Shown in pieces: positions 36,773-45,414 of a DNA stretch of 64,000 nucleotides (within the stretch, counting starts at the first letter, position 1; each line of letters begins with the position of its first letter). The DNA lies in contig CALRKB020000024.1 of NCBI GenBank assembly GCA_943367755.1, forward strand, positions 1 to 64,000. Direction: 5' to 3'. The notes under the pieces are model-generated. The model had not been told where the DNA came from. It ran no database searches and was given only the letters and a program-made list of their open reading frames with translations. This stretch comes from PCC-6802 sp943367755. GTDB lineage: Bacteria > Cyanobacteriota > Cyanobacteriia > Pseudanabaenales > Pseudanabaenaceae. Position numbers and translations under genes: made by a program.

Positions 36773-36955
36773 CTAAACGGCTAAGAATTTGGTAATGAAT
36801 TTCTCCGTTTCTGCCTTTTTGCTGCTGGCATTGGTATCTACTTGTGAAGTACCTACAATTATCTCTCCATCCAGGGGAATTTTTTCGCCTGCGGTAACAG
36901 TGATGGTTTCCCCTACTTTGACCCGATCGGGTGAAGATGACTCTCGAATTCGCAC
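36773..36955 (-). pseudogene. Remnant of a heavy-metal P-type ATPase (actuator domain)
   Basis: The short minus-strand frame includes RVKVGETITVTAGEKIPLDG and then EIIVGTSQVDTN. This is the actuator-domain strand of P1B ATPases, which normally continues to SALTGES. Here it jumps to SKKAETEKFITKF, a segment from further downstream in such proteins, so internal deletion is evident. No phosphorylation motif DKTGT remains. Confidence 0.65.
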
Positions 36956-36957
36956 AG

Positions 36958-37103
36958 GTCACGCTCCAGAAAATATGACGTTGATTCGCAAGATTGCCCT
37001 CAACTTACTTGCCAAAGAAACCTCTTCTAAGGTTAGTAAAAAGGCGAAACGGCTCAAAGCTGGTTGGGATAACGATTTTCTCATTCGGGTTCCGCTAGCT
37101 TGA
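36958..37103 (+). pseudogene. 3' remnant of an ISAs1-family transposase
   Basis: The peptide GHAPENMTLIRKIALNLLAK, then ETSSKVSKKAKRLKAGWDND, matches the conserved C-terminal end of ISAs1 (H-repeat) transposases, which finish with NM-LIRKIALNLLK and KRLKAGWD-DYL. No upstream part or terminal inverted repeat is visible. It directly abuts the P-type ATPase remnant, so an old insertion and deletion are likely. Confidence 0.7.
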
Positions 37104-37128
37104 GTATGCGTTTGCCCTGCCTATTTCA

Positions 37129-38835
37129 CTAATAATAGCCACCTGACTTGCGATAATGAACCGCCGTCAGGCCATTGTCCTGCAAAACCTTACCTTTCTC
37201 GATTACAGCATATATAAGCCAATGATCGCCGCATTCCATGCGTTGGGCAGTTTGGCACTCCAAATAGGCTAGTGCATCGGTCAAGATCGGTGAGCCATTA
37301 CTAGCTAATTCTGTATTGACATCTTTAAAGCGATCTTCACCAGGGGCAAACTTCTTTATGAAGTGTTTGCGCAGCATTTTGCCCTGTTCCAAAATGTTGA
37401 GCACAAAGCGATCGCCTTCGTGCATGTACGATTCGATCGCCCGATCCTTCGCAACAGCGATCGTCATTCCTGGTGGATTGAAAGTAGCCTGGGCTACCCA
37501 TGATGCTAGCATTGCCGACGAAACGTCGCCTTTTTTAGTAGTAACTACACACAAAGAACCAACAATCCGCCCTACGGCTTGCTCCACCGTGCTACCGGGA
37601 TTGAGCGTGGTCCTCACTTTCTTGATTTCCTTGAGACCTTGGGCAAAATCTGTTCCCGTTTCCTCGCATAGTTGCAGGATCGCATCGGTGGGTGTGAACT
37701 TGGCTCGAATTGGCTCAAAAGCCAGTGTATAGCCGGCATCCTTCAGCTTATCGGCAATAATATCAATGCCCTCACCACTCCAGCCAAAGGAACCAAATAC
37801 TCCAGCAGGAGAACTTTTGGGCGCGGTGGAGATCACAATACCAAGGGCAGTTTGGACTTGGGTTGGTAAGTGTCCAGCCAGAGTAGGCGAACCCATCATA
37901 AAACCTGAAGCCTTCTCAACCGCCGTTTTGATCTCATCTGGTGTAGCGGCTTCGCAGTTGATTGATTCTACTGATACACCCGCTTTGGTAATGCCGCGTG
38001 CGATCGCATCAGCAAGGGTAGTGGTATTACCGTAGGCAGAGGCGTAGAGCAAGGCTACAGAAATATTTTGCTGTTTCTGCACCTCACTCCACTGGCCGTA
38101 TAGTTTGACCAGCTCGTGTAATCCATAGCGCAACATGGGGCCATGCCCAGGTGCATAGAAACTGGTAGGCAACTCACTAATCTTATCGATCGCTGCTTCA
38201 ACTTGGCGTGTTTGATTTGCCATCAGACAGTCAAAATAGTAGCGGCGATCGCTCAAATAATGCTGCCAACCTTCATCAAATACTTGATCGCCACAGACAT
38301 GGGCACCAAAAAGCTTGTCAGTAAAGAGAATGCAGCTCTTGGCATCATAGGTGCAGAGAGCATCAGGCCAGCGGGGTGTGGAAGTAGGGATGAATTGGAT
38401 CACATGTTCCATGCCCAGATCGAGCGTTTCCTCACCCCGTACCACCATAATATCGATCTCATGATCGGAAATGGCATTGCGCAGGGCGATCGCACCAGGA
38501 TTAGTACAGATCAGAGTAATGCGATCGTTTAACTCTAATAATGCCTTAATTGTATCAATCCGGTTGGGGTTGATATGCCCCAAGATCACGTAGTCTAAAT
38601 TGGCGATCGGGATGCGTCTTTGCAACTCTTCTAAGAAAATTTGTGTAAACGTGCCGCCGGGCGGATCGATCAGGGCAGTGCGCTCCGCCTGGATTAAAAA
38701 TGAGTTCGCTGTTGTACCTTTTTCGAGGGCATACTCAATCTCAAATCGGAGACGTTTCCAGCTACGCGAACGAATCGCCAGTGTTTCCAGACCGATGGAC
38801 ATGACCTGAACGTCACGAGGCTTAGTTGGTATCAT
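37129..38835 (-). CDS. Flavodiiron protein with altered iron ligands (Flv2/Flv1 type)
   Basis: The 568-residue protein has a beta-lactamase-like diiron domain (to about 260), a flavodoxin domain (VALLYASAYGNTTTLADAIARG) and the C-terminal flavin reductase domain unique to photosynthetic Flv proteins. The first ligand motif reads GHINPNR instead of H-x-E-x-D-H. Such substitutions are known from Flv1 and Flv2, the partners of canonical Flv3 and Flv4. It probably forms a heterodimer with the product of 40168-41892 to reduce O2 with electrons from the photosynthetic chain. I cannot choose securely between Flv1 and Flv2. Confidence 0.88.
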   Translation of the reverse strand: MIPTKPRDVQVMSIGLETLAIRSRSWKRLRFEIEYALEKGTTANSFLIQAERTALIDPPGGTFTQIFLEELQRRIPIANLDYVILGHINPNRIDTIKALLELNDRITLICTNPGAIALRNAISDHEIDIMVVRGEETLDLGMEHVIQFIPTSTPRWPDALCTYDAKSCILFTDKLFGAHVCGDQVFDEGWQHYLSDRRYYFDCLMANQTRQVEAAIDKISELPTSFYAPGHGPMLRYGLHELVKLYGQWSEVQKQQNISVALLYASAYGNTTTLADAIARGITKAGVSVESINCEAATPDEIKTAVEKASGFMMGSPTLAGHLPTQVQTALGIVISTAPKSSPAGVFGSFGWSGEGIDIIADKLKDAGYTLAFEPIRAKFTPTDAILQLCEETGTDFAQGLKEIKKVRTTLNPGSTVEQAVGRIVGSLCVVTTKKGDVSSAMLASWVAQATFNPPGMTIAVAKDRAIESYMHEGDRFVLNILEQGKMLRKHFIKKFAPGEDRFKDVNTELASNGSPILTDALAYLECQTAQRMECGDHWLIYAVIEKGKVLQDNGLTAVHYRKSGGYY

Positions 38836-38931
38836 CTGTTTTGACTCCTTTAGTTGATTTTAGATCTCAGCAGGTCATGTCATGGGCATGGCAGTGAGAA
38901 ATCCTCACGCATCTAGATTGCAGGGAAGCGA

Positions 38932-39888
38932 TCAGACTAATTCGCGCAGCTTCACTTGATACTCTTCCTGCGTGATTCGACCTGCTTCTAGCTCTGCACT
39001 TAAAGCCTGCATCTGCGGCTCTAGTTCTTTTTGCTTGGCCGCGATCGCCGCTTCATTTTGCTTATAGATCACATCGCCTTCCTGCTTCGCCTTTTTGAAG
39101 GCTGCCTTTAAGCTCATGGCATCCATTTGGCAATCAAGCGCGAAGTATTGATTGGCCACTTTGCCAATTGCCCAGGTACTGGCAAAGGCTGTGGCGGCAC
39201 CGACGGCACTACCAAAAACAGGTACTAGTTTGGCTAGGTTACTAACCGCAATCCGCGCGCCAGTCCAGCCAATACTGCCGAATAATGCTTTCTTTAAATC
39301 GGCCCGCGAGCGATCGTATCCCCAGCGCTCGCCAATATTTTGCACCATATCCAATTGACTCCAGTAAATGTATAGATCGACAGCGATCGCAATACCTGGA
39401 AATGGGAAAGCTCCCAGCACCGCGTTGAGAAAGCAAAAGTCTCTAATCTCATTATCGACTTCGATTTCGCGCTTAGCAGAGTCGGTAATTTGCTTAACTT
39501 GTTTAGGAAAAGAACTTCTCTCCGCCTTGCATTGGAGGTCGTGAATTCTCTCCTTCTTCTCCCATAGCCCAAAACCAGCAAAGGAATTAGCAATTTTATA
39601 CAGGAGTTCCTGTTCCTCAACGCTACAGTTACCGTCAACATTTGCCATCGTGTAGGCAGACTGATAGACCAATTCTTGAGCCGTTGAACTGCTAATTTGC
39701 CCTAGGAGTTCATCGACGTTCATTTGTTCGTTCAGTAGGCTTTCTACAGTCACGCCTTCTGGCAATTGAATCTCGTTAAAAGCCTCAGCAAGGCTGCTAC
39801 ACTCTTCATCCAGTAGTTGGCCATCTGCTTGAGCCATGCATACAAGCACCTTAAAACATGACAGAACTTCTTGTTGATTTACTGACAC
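38932..39888 (-). CDS. TerB-like/DUF697-like protein between the flavodiiron genes
   Basis: The 318-residue protein has an N-terminal TerB-like acidic helical domain (MAQADGQLLDEE, ANVDGNCSVEEQELL). A middle region is hydrophobic and resembles DUF697 (FPFPGIAIAVDLYIYWSQLD, LVPVFGSAVGAATAFASTWAIG). The C-terminus is a coiled coil plus SHOCT-like motif (LEAGRITQEEYQVKLREL). The gene lies between two flavodiiron genes on the same strand, a position like that of sll0218 in the Synechocystis flv4-sll0218-flv2 operon. This protein is longer, and homology to Sll0218 is not established here. Confidence 0.65.
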   Translation of the reverse strand: MSVNQQEVLSCFKVLVCMAQADGQLLDEECSSLAEAFNEIQLPEGVTVESLLNEQMNVDELLGQISSSTAQELVYQSAYTMANVDGNCSVEEQELLYKIANSFAGFGLWEKKERIHDLQCKAERSSFPKQVKQITDSAKREIEVDNEIRDFCFLNAVLGAFPFPGIAIAVDLYIYWSQLDMVQNIGERWGYDRSRADLKKALFGSIGWTGARIAVSNLAKLVPVFGSAVGAATAFASTWAIGKVANQYFALDCQMDAMSLKAAFKKAKQEGDVIYKQNEAAIAAKQKELEPQMQALSAELEAGRITQEEYQVKLRELV

Positions 39889-39963
39889 AATCGTGCTCCT
39901 TATCTAAATCTAATACTAATAGGACTTATGCATAGTGCTACATCGAAAACGGGAAAGGGGAGT

Positions 39964-39999
39964 TTGAGGGCTTTGCCCTCAATTGGGGCGCAGCCCCAA
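39964..39999. terminator. Two back-to-back hairpins between flavodiiron gene and next gene
   Basis: TTGAGGGC-TTT-GCCCTCAA (39964-39982) and TTGGGGC-GCA-GCCCCAA (39983-39999) are both perfect. The sequence looks like a dispersed cyanobacterial palindrome. Its position in the 279-base gap may attenuate transcription from the upstream flavodiiron gene into 39888-38932. Confidence 0.5.
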
Positions 40000-40167
40000 A
40001 CCCCACAAATCAAGGTTTTCTTTTTCCATTGCGTAAGTTCTGACATATTTCTAGCAAAACACTAGAAACATGTCTGTCAACAAACATACCCGCCATTTTA
40101 GCTACTCTGCGGAGCAACAGGGCAAATACTTAAGCTGTAAGGAGAAATTTGTGGGCGGGCTGCTTGG

Positions 40168-41892
40168 CTAATAATGATTACCAACTTTACGACGGTGGGC
40201 AGCAGGTAGAGCATCAGGGTTGGAAACACGCCCTGTTTCTGCGGTGGCATAGACAATCCAGTGATCGCTACACTCCATTCGGCTGACCACATGGCACTCA
40301 ATGAAGGCTAAAGAATCCGCCAGAATGGGTGAGCCATTTTCCGCCGCATAGGTTTTTACACCTTCAAAGCGATCGGCACCAGGCGCAAACCGCTTCAAGA
40401 AATGCTGCATGAATTTAGAATAGTTACCCTCTTCCAAGACATTCAGCACGAAATTATCCCCTACATGCATGAGGGACTCGATCGCTCTATCTTTTGCCAC
40501 AGCGATCGTTAACCCCAGTGGTTTGAAGCTGGCTTGCGCTACCCAGGAGGCTAACATGGCGCTGCTAAGACCGCCCTTCTTGGCCGTAATTATATATAAA
40601 CCTCCAGCTAAGCGACCAACGGCTTTATCCATATCCACATCCAATGATTTCATGTGTTGGATGGTTTGTTTGCGGGTAAGGATTTGACCTAAGTCGGTAC
40701 CTGCTTCATCGCAGAGTTGATAGGTTAATTCCGTCGGGTTTTCGCGTACTCGGATCATCGGAAAAGCGGGAATTAAACCCAAATCCTTAAATCTGTTGTT
40801 GGTGAGGTCAATTGATTGATCTTCGCCCCCAAATGATTCAAATAGTCCGATGTACTGCTTTTCATGGGCAGCGGCAAAAATCGTACCAAGTGCGGTTTGG
40901 GCGGTGTCGAGGGAAGCAGGTGGTATGCCGATTACTAAGGCAGCCGATCTTTCCACAAGTTCGCGCAGTTCCTGCATATCTGTGGCTTTGAGGTCGATCA
41001 TTTCAACCGCAACACCCGTCTTCGTGATGCCTTTAGCAAGTGCTTGCGAAAGGCGATCGCTATAACCATAATCCGAAACATAAAATACCGCTACCGTAGT
41101 TTCACCCTTGGTTTGTGCCTGACTCCAGGTGCGATAATTTTCGGTCATTTCCACCACGTTGTAGCGCAGCAGTGGCCCGTGACCTGTGGCAACCGTACCT
41201 ATAGGTGGTAGTTCGTCCATGCGTTTCATGGCAGCCAGTACCGACCTGGCATTTGGCCCCATCAAGCAATCGTAATAAAAGCGATAATCCGGTGCAATTG
41301 TTTGCAGGTCTTCATCATAGGTACGCTCATCGCAGAAGTGCATCCCAAACACATCGCAGGTGTAGAGTACAGATGTTTTGAAGTCATAGGTCAGCATCGT
41401 GTCTGGCCAATGCAAGTTAGGCGCACTCACAAATTGCAAGACATGACCGTTACCCAAATCGATCTGGTCGCCATTTTTAACGATTTTTTGTGTAAACGGC
41501 TGGTGGACTAAATTTTCTAAAAACTGGATGGCAACTTTTGAACCGACCACTGTTACCTGCGGAGCTAACTCCAGCACTTCTTTCACGAGGCCGCTATGGT
41601 CTGGTTCAGTATGGCTGATAATTAAGTAATCAATTTGGGTGGGATCGATTGCTGCTTTCAGCGCATCGATGTAGAGCGTGCGAAATTTGGCGTGGGAGGT
41701 ATCAACTAGAGCAGTTTGCTCGCCCCTAATAATATAAGAGTTATATGTCGTGCCGTTTTGCAAGCCAAACTCAATATCAAAGCGATCGCGATCCCAGTCG
41801 AGCGATCTGATCGCAGTAGTATCAGAAGCAATCTCAACCGTTTGCGTCGTCAACCTGCCTTTAGTAGTAGGAGAAGCAGTGAGAGCTACCAT
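40168..41892 (-). CDS. Flavodiiron protein with canonical iron ligands (Flv4/Flv3 type)
   Basis: The 574-residue protein has the same three-domain build as the one at 37129-38835, but it keeps the canonical diiron motif SHTEPDHSG (H-x-E-x-D-H) and the later ligands in ATGHGPLLRY. The flavodoxin domain (FYVSDYGYSDRLSQALAKG) and flavin reductase domain (MLASWVAQASFKPLGLTIAVAKDRA) are complete. It is the first gene of a flv-orf-flv block, which favours an Flv4-Flv2-like assignment over Flv3-Flv1. Confidence 0.9.
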   Translation of the reverse strand: MVALTASPTTKGRLTTQTVEIASDTTAIRSLDWDRDRFDIEFGLQNGTTYNSYIIRGEQTALVDTSHAKFRTLYIDALKAAIDPTQIDYLIISHTEPDHSGLVKEVLELAPQVTVVGSKVAIQFLENLVHQPFTQKIVKNGDQIDLGNGHVLQFVSAPNLHWPDTMLTYDFKTSVLYTCDVFGMHFCDERTYDEDLQTIAPDYRFYYDCLMGPNARSVLAAMKRMDELPPIGTVATGHGPLLRYNVVEMTENYRTWSQAQTKGETTVAVFYVSDYGYSDRLSQALAKGITKTGVAVEMIDLKATDMQELRELVERSAALVIGIPPASLDTAQTALGTIFAAAHEKQYIGLFESFGGEDQSIDLTNNRFKDLGLIPAFPMIRVRENPTELTYQLCDEAGTDLGQILTRKQTIQHMKSLDVDMDKAVGRLAGGLYIITAKKGGLSSAMLASWVAQASFKPLGLTIAVAKDRAIESLMHVGDNFVLNVLEEGNYSKFMQHFLKRFAPGADRFEGVKTYAAENGSPILADSLAFIECHVVSRMECSDHWIVYATAETGRVSNPDALPAAHRRKVGNHY

Positions 41893-42094
41893 GATTTCGC
41901 CTCCAAAGATTACAAATAAATTAATCGTTTGTTAATATTTCTGATTTTAGTTTACAACTTGTAATAAACTTCGTCTAATCAACAATTGCAATGGTTTGCA
42001 TCAGGTTTACCAATTGACTTAGTTCTTACTACTTTAGCGATCGCTTGTCATCTACCTTTAGCTATTAATTCATTCATAACAATCAGATTCCTCC

Positions 42095-42643
42095 ATGACA
42101 GATTCTCAACTACCCATATCAGAAATTCGTGTTTCCTGGCAGGAATATCATCACAAAATCGAGATTTTAGCTCAGACAATTTATCAATCTAGTTGGGAAT
42201 TTAATCAAATCCTCTGTTTGGCCAGAGGAGGGCTGCGCATTGGCGATACCCTATCTCGTATTTACAATCTTCCCTTGGCAATTTTGTCCGTTGCTTCCTA
42301 TGGTGGTTTAGGCGATCGCGTCAGAGGTGAGCTAACTTTCTCGCAAACAATTTCGATGACTACACCTAAGTTAGGTAGTAAGATTTTGTTAGTCGACGAT
42401 CTGGTTGATTCGGGCGTTACCCTAGCACAAACATTAAGTTGGTTGCAGCAGCATCACGAATATGAGATTGAAGCAGTAAAAACCGCAGTAATTTGGTATA
42501 AAGCCTGCTCTGAAATTGCGCCTGATTTTTATGTAGATTTCCTGCCCGACTCGCCCTGGATTCACCAGCCTTTTGAAGTGTACGAGCACCTTCAGCCATC
42601 CGAGTTATCGGCACGGATAGGTGACATACTCCCATTGCTTTAG
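42095..42643 (+). CDS. Phosphoribosyltransferase
   Basis: The 182-residue type I PRTase fold has the PRPP-binding motif ILLVDDLVDSGVTL and an upstream CLARGGLRIGDTLSRI. It resembles xanthine/hypoxanthine-type phosphoribosyltransferases, but the base cannot be determined. The start ATG at 42095 follows a weak ribosome-binding site. Confidence 0.85.
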   Translation: MTDSQLPISEIRVSWQEYHHKIEILAQTIYQSSWEFNQILCLARGGLRIGDTLSRIYNLPLAILSVASYGGLGDRVRGELTFSQTISMTTPKLGSKILLVDDLVDSGVTLAQTLSWLQQHHEYEIEAVKTAVIWYKACSEIAPDFYVDFLPDSPWIHQPFEVYEHLQPSELSARIGDILPLL

Positions 42644-42701
42644 TGGAACAGCCTAGGCTTCTATAGTCCACGCACTATTCCGACGATTTGAGTTCATGGA
42701 G

Positions 42702-43079
42702 TTAATCAGTACCGAGATGCCACAGTTCGACGGTGATCGCTTGCATCAGATCGCGGATCTTGAAGGGCTTTGGTAAGAACGCACTCGCTCCCAAACGCTG
42801 CACTTCTTGGATGAGAGACTCATCAACTGTTCCCGTGTAGACGATCGCCGGAATTTCTGCGGTTTCCCCATCATCTTGCAGTCGAGTCAGTACCTCAAAA
42901 CCTTTGCCATTAGGTATTTCTAGATCGCAGAGAATCACATCAGGGTGGCATTCTTTTGCTAGCCGCACAATATCTTTCCCGTTAGTTGTCTCCACCACTT
43001 CAAAACAATCTTCGATCAGTAATTCACAGATCTGTTTTCTGCAAGTGGAATCATCATCAATTACTAGAATCTTTTTCAT
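42702..43079 (-). CDS. Single-domain response regulator
   Basis: The 125-residue protein is a bare receiver domain with the acidic pocket IDDD, phospho-acceptor Asp52 (ILCDLEIPNGKG), the Thr of YTGT, and Lys in LPKPF. No output domain is present, so it acts by protein contact. No kinase is adjacent. Confidence 0.9.
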   Translation of the reverse strand: MKKILVIDDDSTCRKQICELLIEDCFEVVETTNGKDIVRLAKECHPDVILCDLEIPNGKGFEVLTRLQDDGETAEIPAIVYTGTVDESLIQEVQRLGASAFLPKPFKIRDLMQAITVELWHLGTD

Positions 43080-43162
43080 TTTTGCCTATTGTAAAATTCA
43101 TCAAATAATCTATAAGGAGCGTGCGCGTGCCACCCCTTGGCATGCTTGGAACAAACAGTACC

Positions 43163-44830
43163 TCATGCTGTTGGAGTTGACGATTCGTTGTGTAGCGTGT
43201 GCCCCTGCATGTTGGGTGCGATCGCACAGATGGCGGTATCCGTTGTGAGATAACAATTCTCTCTACCGATTTGTTCAAGCAACCCACTGCGATCGAGTAA
43301 GCGTTCGACCTCTGGTTGTAAGCCAGTCAAAATCAGGTGGCAATTATGCCGCTTTAAATCGCGGTAAATGTCTTCGAGTGCTACTAAACCAGTCGTGTCC
43401 ATATTAGGCACGAAGCGCATCCGTAGAATTAGATGTTTGACTTCAGGTTCGTCGCGTAGGAAGGTAGCGAAACGCTCGGCAGCACCGAAGAATACGGGGC
43501 CATCAACGCGATAGACTGCTACTTCCTTGCCTAACTCTAACGGTACGCCAGGCGGAAAGGCTTCTGTGTCAGGAATGCGCGCAAGATTGAGTTCGCTCAT
43601 CCGTTTGATGAATAGAGCGCCTGCGGCAATCAGACCGATTTCTACTGCCAGCACCAAATCGAAGAAGATAGTGACCATCCACGTCAGCATCATCACGCCG
43701 AAATCGGAATAGGTGGCACGAAATAGCAAGCTAATTGCTCGCCATTCCACCATCCGCATGCTTACTACCATCAGAATCCCAGCAAGCGCAGCGAGGGGGA
43801 TCTGCGCGGCTAAGGGAGCTAGTGTCAGCACGATCGCGGCCAAGGCGATACCGTGAACAATGCCAGACAATCGGGTTTTGCCGCCCGAACGCACGTTGAC
43901 TGCTGTACGCGCGATCGCCCCTGTAGCCGGAATACCTCCGAAGAAGGGTACGACAACATTAGCAATACCCTGTCCGATTAACTCGCGGTTACTGTTGTGT
44001 TTTTCGCTTACGGTCATACCATCCGCAACCACTGCCGAAAGCAGCGATTCGATACTACCCAGGGCTGCCAGTGCTAAAGCAGGATTAATCAGTTCGCGTA
44101 ACAGGCTCGCGTCATTCCAATGGGCAATACTATGCGGAAAAGGCAAAGCGCGGGGAATTTCACCAATGCTCGGTAAGTCAAGTTTAAAATACGCGGCGAT
44201 CGCTGTTGCCAAGATCAGCCCTACCAAAGATCCAGGAATTGCTGTGGTTAGTCGCGGTAACAGCAATTTCGTGGCAATTACAATTGCAGCGATCCCAACT
44301 GCGGCCCAGTTCATACTAGAAATATGGGTCAAGGTATCCCAGAGTCCCGGCAGAAAATGCTCGCTGCGGGGCAGTTGCAAGCCAAAGAAGTTATTTAACT
44401 GCCCACAGAAAATAATTACCGCAATCCCATTGGTAAAGCCCGCCGTCACAGGATAGGGAATGAATTTCACCAACTGTCCCATCTTGGCAATGCCTAGTGC
44501 GATCTGAATGATGCCTGCCATTACGCCAGCAATCCAGACCTTTTCGATGCCATATTTGGCGACGATACCTACCAGCACCACTGCCATTGCACCCGTTGGT
44601 CCTGTAATCTGTACGGGCGATCCGCCAAACACTGCTGCCAAAATACCTGCCACGATCGCCGTGTAGAGTCCGGCTTTCGGATCTACGCCACTCGCTACCG
44701 CAAACGCCAGTGCTAGGGGCAAAGCGACAATTGCCGCAGTCAGTCCTCCTGTTAAGTCACCTTTCCAGTGCTGGAGCCAGTGCCAGGGCGATCGCTCCTG
44801 AAGCTTAGTTACGTTTACTAATTTTGTCAT
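43163..44830 (-). CDS. SulP-family anion transporter with STAS domain
   Basis: The 555-residue protein has about 10-14 membrane helices with the SulP signatures ALPLALAFAVASGVDPKAGLY and GPTGAMAVVLVGIV. A cytoplasmic STAS domain begins at about 435 (VAVYRVDGPVFFGAAERF, MDTTGLVALEDIYRDL). SulP proteins carry sulfate, bicarbonate (BicA) or other anions; the substrate is not evident. The ArsR-type gene lies 32 bases upstream on the same strand, so the two form an operon and the transporter is probably controlled by it. Confidence 0.88.
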   Translation of the reverse strand: MTKLVNVTKLQERSPWHWLQHWKGDLTGGLTAAIVALPLALAFAVASGVDPKAGLYTAIVAGILAAVFGGSPVQITGPTGAMAVVLVGIVAKYGIEKVWIAGVMAGIIQIALGIAKMGQLVKFIPYPVTAGFTNGIAVIIFCGQLNNFFGLQLPRSEHFLPGLWDTLTHISSMNWAAVGIAAIVIATKLLLPRLTTAIPGSLVGLILATAIAAYFKLDLPSIGEIPRALPFPHSIAHWNDASLLRELINPALALAALGSIESLLSAVVADGMTVSEKHNSNRELIGQGIANVVVPFFGGIPATGAIARTAVNVRSGGKTRLSGIVHGIALAAIVLTLAPLAAQIPLAALAGILMVVSMRMVEWRAISLLFRATYSDFGVMMLTWMVTIFFDLVLAVEIGLIAAGALFIKRMSELNLARIPDTEAFPPGVPLELGKEVAVYRVDGPVFFGAAERFATFLRDEPEVKHLILRMRFVPNMDTTGLVALEDIYRDLKRHNCHLILTGLQPEVERLLDRSGLLEQIGRENCYLTTDTAICAIAPNMQGHTLHNESSTPTA

Positions 44831-44862
44831 AGGTCCATCATCTTCTGCTTTCTACAATGCTT

Positions 44863-45216
44863 TCATTCCATCCGTTCCAACGTGTTGCGCACCTCAACTA
44901 GATGGTTGTTAAACACATCTAGTGCGGCATCCAATACCTTGAAGATGGCAGGATCGCGGATTGCGTAAAACACTTGATTGCGTAGCCTGCGCGTGGTCAC
45001 GAAATTTCGACTCCGAAGAATAGAGAGTTGCTGCGACACAGACGAAGCCTCAATTTCCAGCCACCCGGCAATGTCATTGACACACTTTTCCCCTTCTCGC
45101 AGAGTGTCGAGAATCTGGATCCGTGTAGGATTCGCCAGTACCTTAAAAAAGTCGGCTTTGAAGTAGGTTGGCTGGAATGGCATTTGGTGAATCTTTTTAC
45201 TAAAATATATAAACAC
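44863..45216 (-). CDS. ArsR/SmtB-family transcription repressor
   Basis: The 117-residue winged-helix protein has FFKVLANPTRIQILDTLREGEKCVNDIAGWL and the recognition helix ASSVSQQLSILRSRNFV. Only one Cys (in EKCVND) lies where ArsR has CVC. Classical arsenic or zinc sensing is therefore doubtful, and a redox, persulfide or other cue is possible. It precedes the SulP gene and is itself preceded by a perfect palindrome (45229-45248), the likely autoregulatory operator. Confidence 0.88.
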   Translation of the reverse strand: MFIYFSKKIHQMPFQPTYFKADFFKVLANPTRIQILDTLREGEKCVNDIAGWLEIEASSVSQQLSILRSRNFVTTRRLRNQVFYAIRDPAIFKVLDAALDVFNNHLVEVRNTLERME

Positions 45217-45228
45217 TTGAGTATTTAC

Positions 45229-45248
45229 ATATTTGAATCTTCAAATAT
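45229..45248 (-). promoter_or_regulatory. Probable ArsR-type operator
   Basis: ATATTTGAATCTTCAAATAT is a perfect 9-bp inverted repeat around TC, 12 bases upstream of the arsR start codon. AT-rich palindromes with TGAA-n2-TTCA cores are typical targets of this repressor family. Confidence 0.75.
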
Positions 45249-45414
45249 TTATAGATAGCATAACATAAATGCTAGGATGCTTGCATCTCATTGTGGTCAA
45301 TGGCAATCGCAGGCTTCTTGGGTTGGTGACAGTAGGCAATCAATCCGCAAACGATCTGTTGTACGAGCAGACCTATGTTTCTATCCTAGCTAATTGCAAT
45401 ACAAGAGTAGCAAT

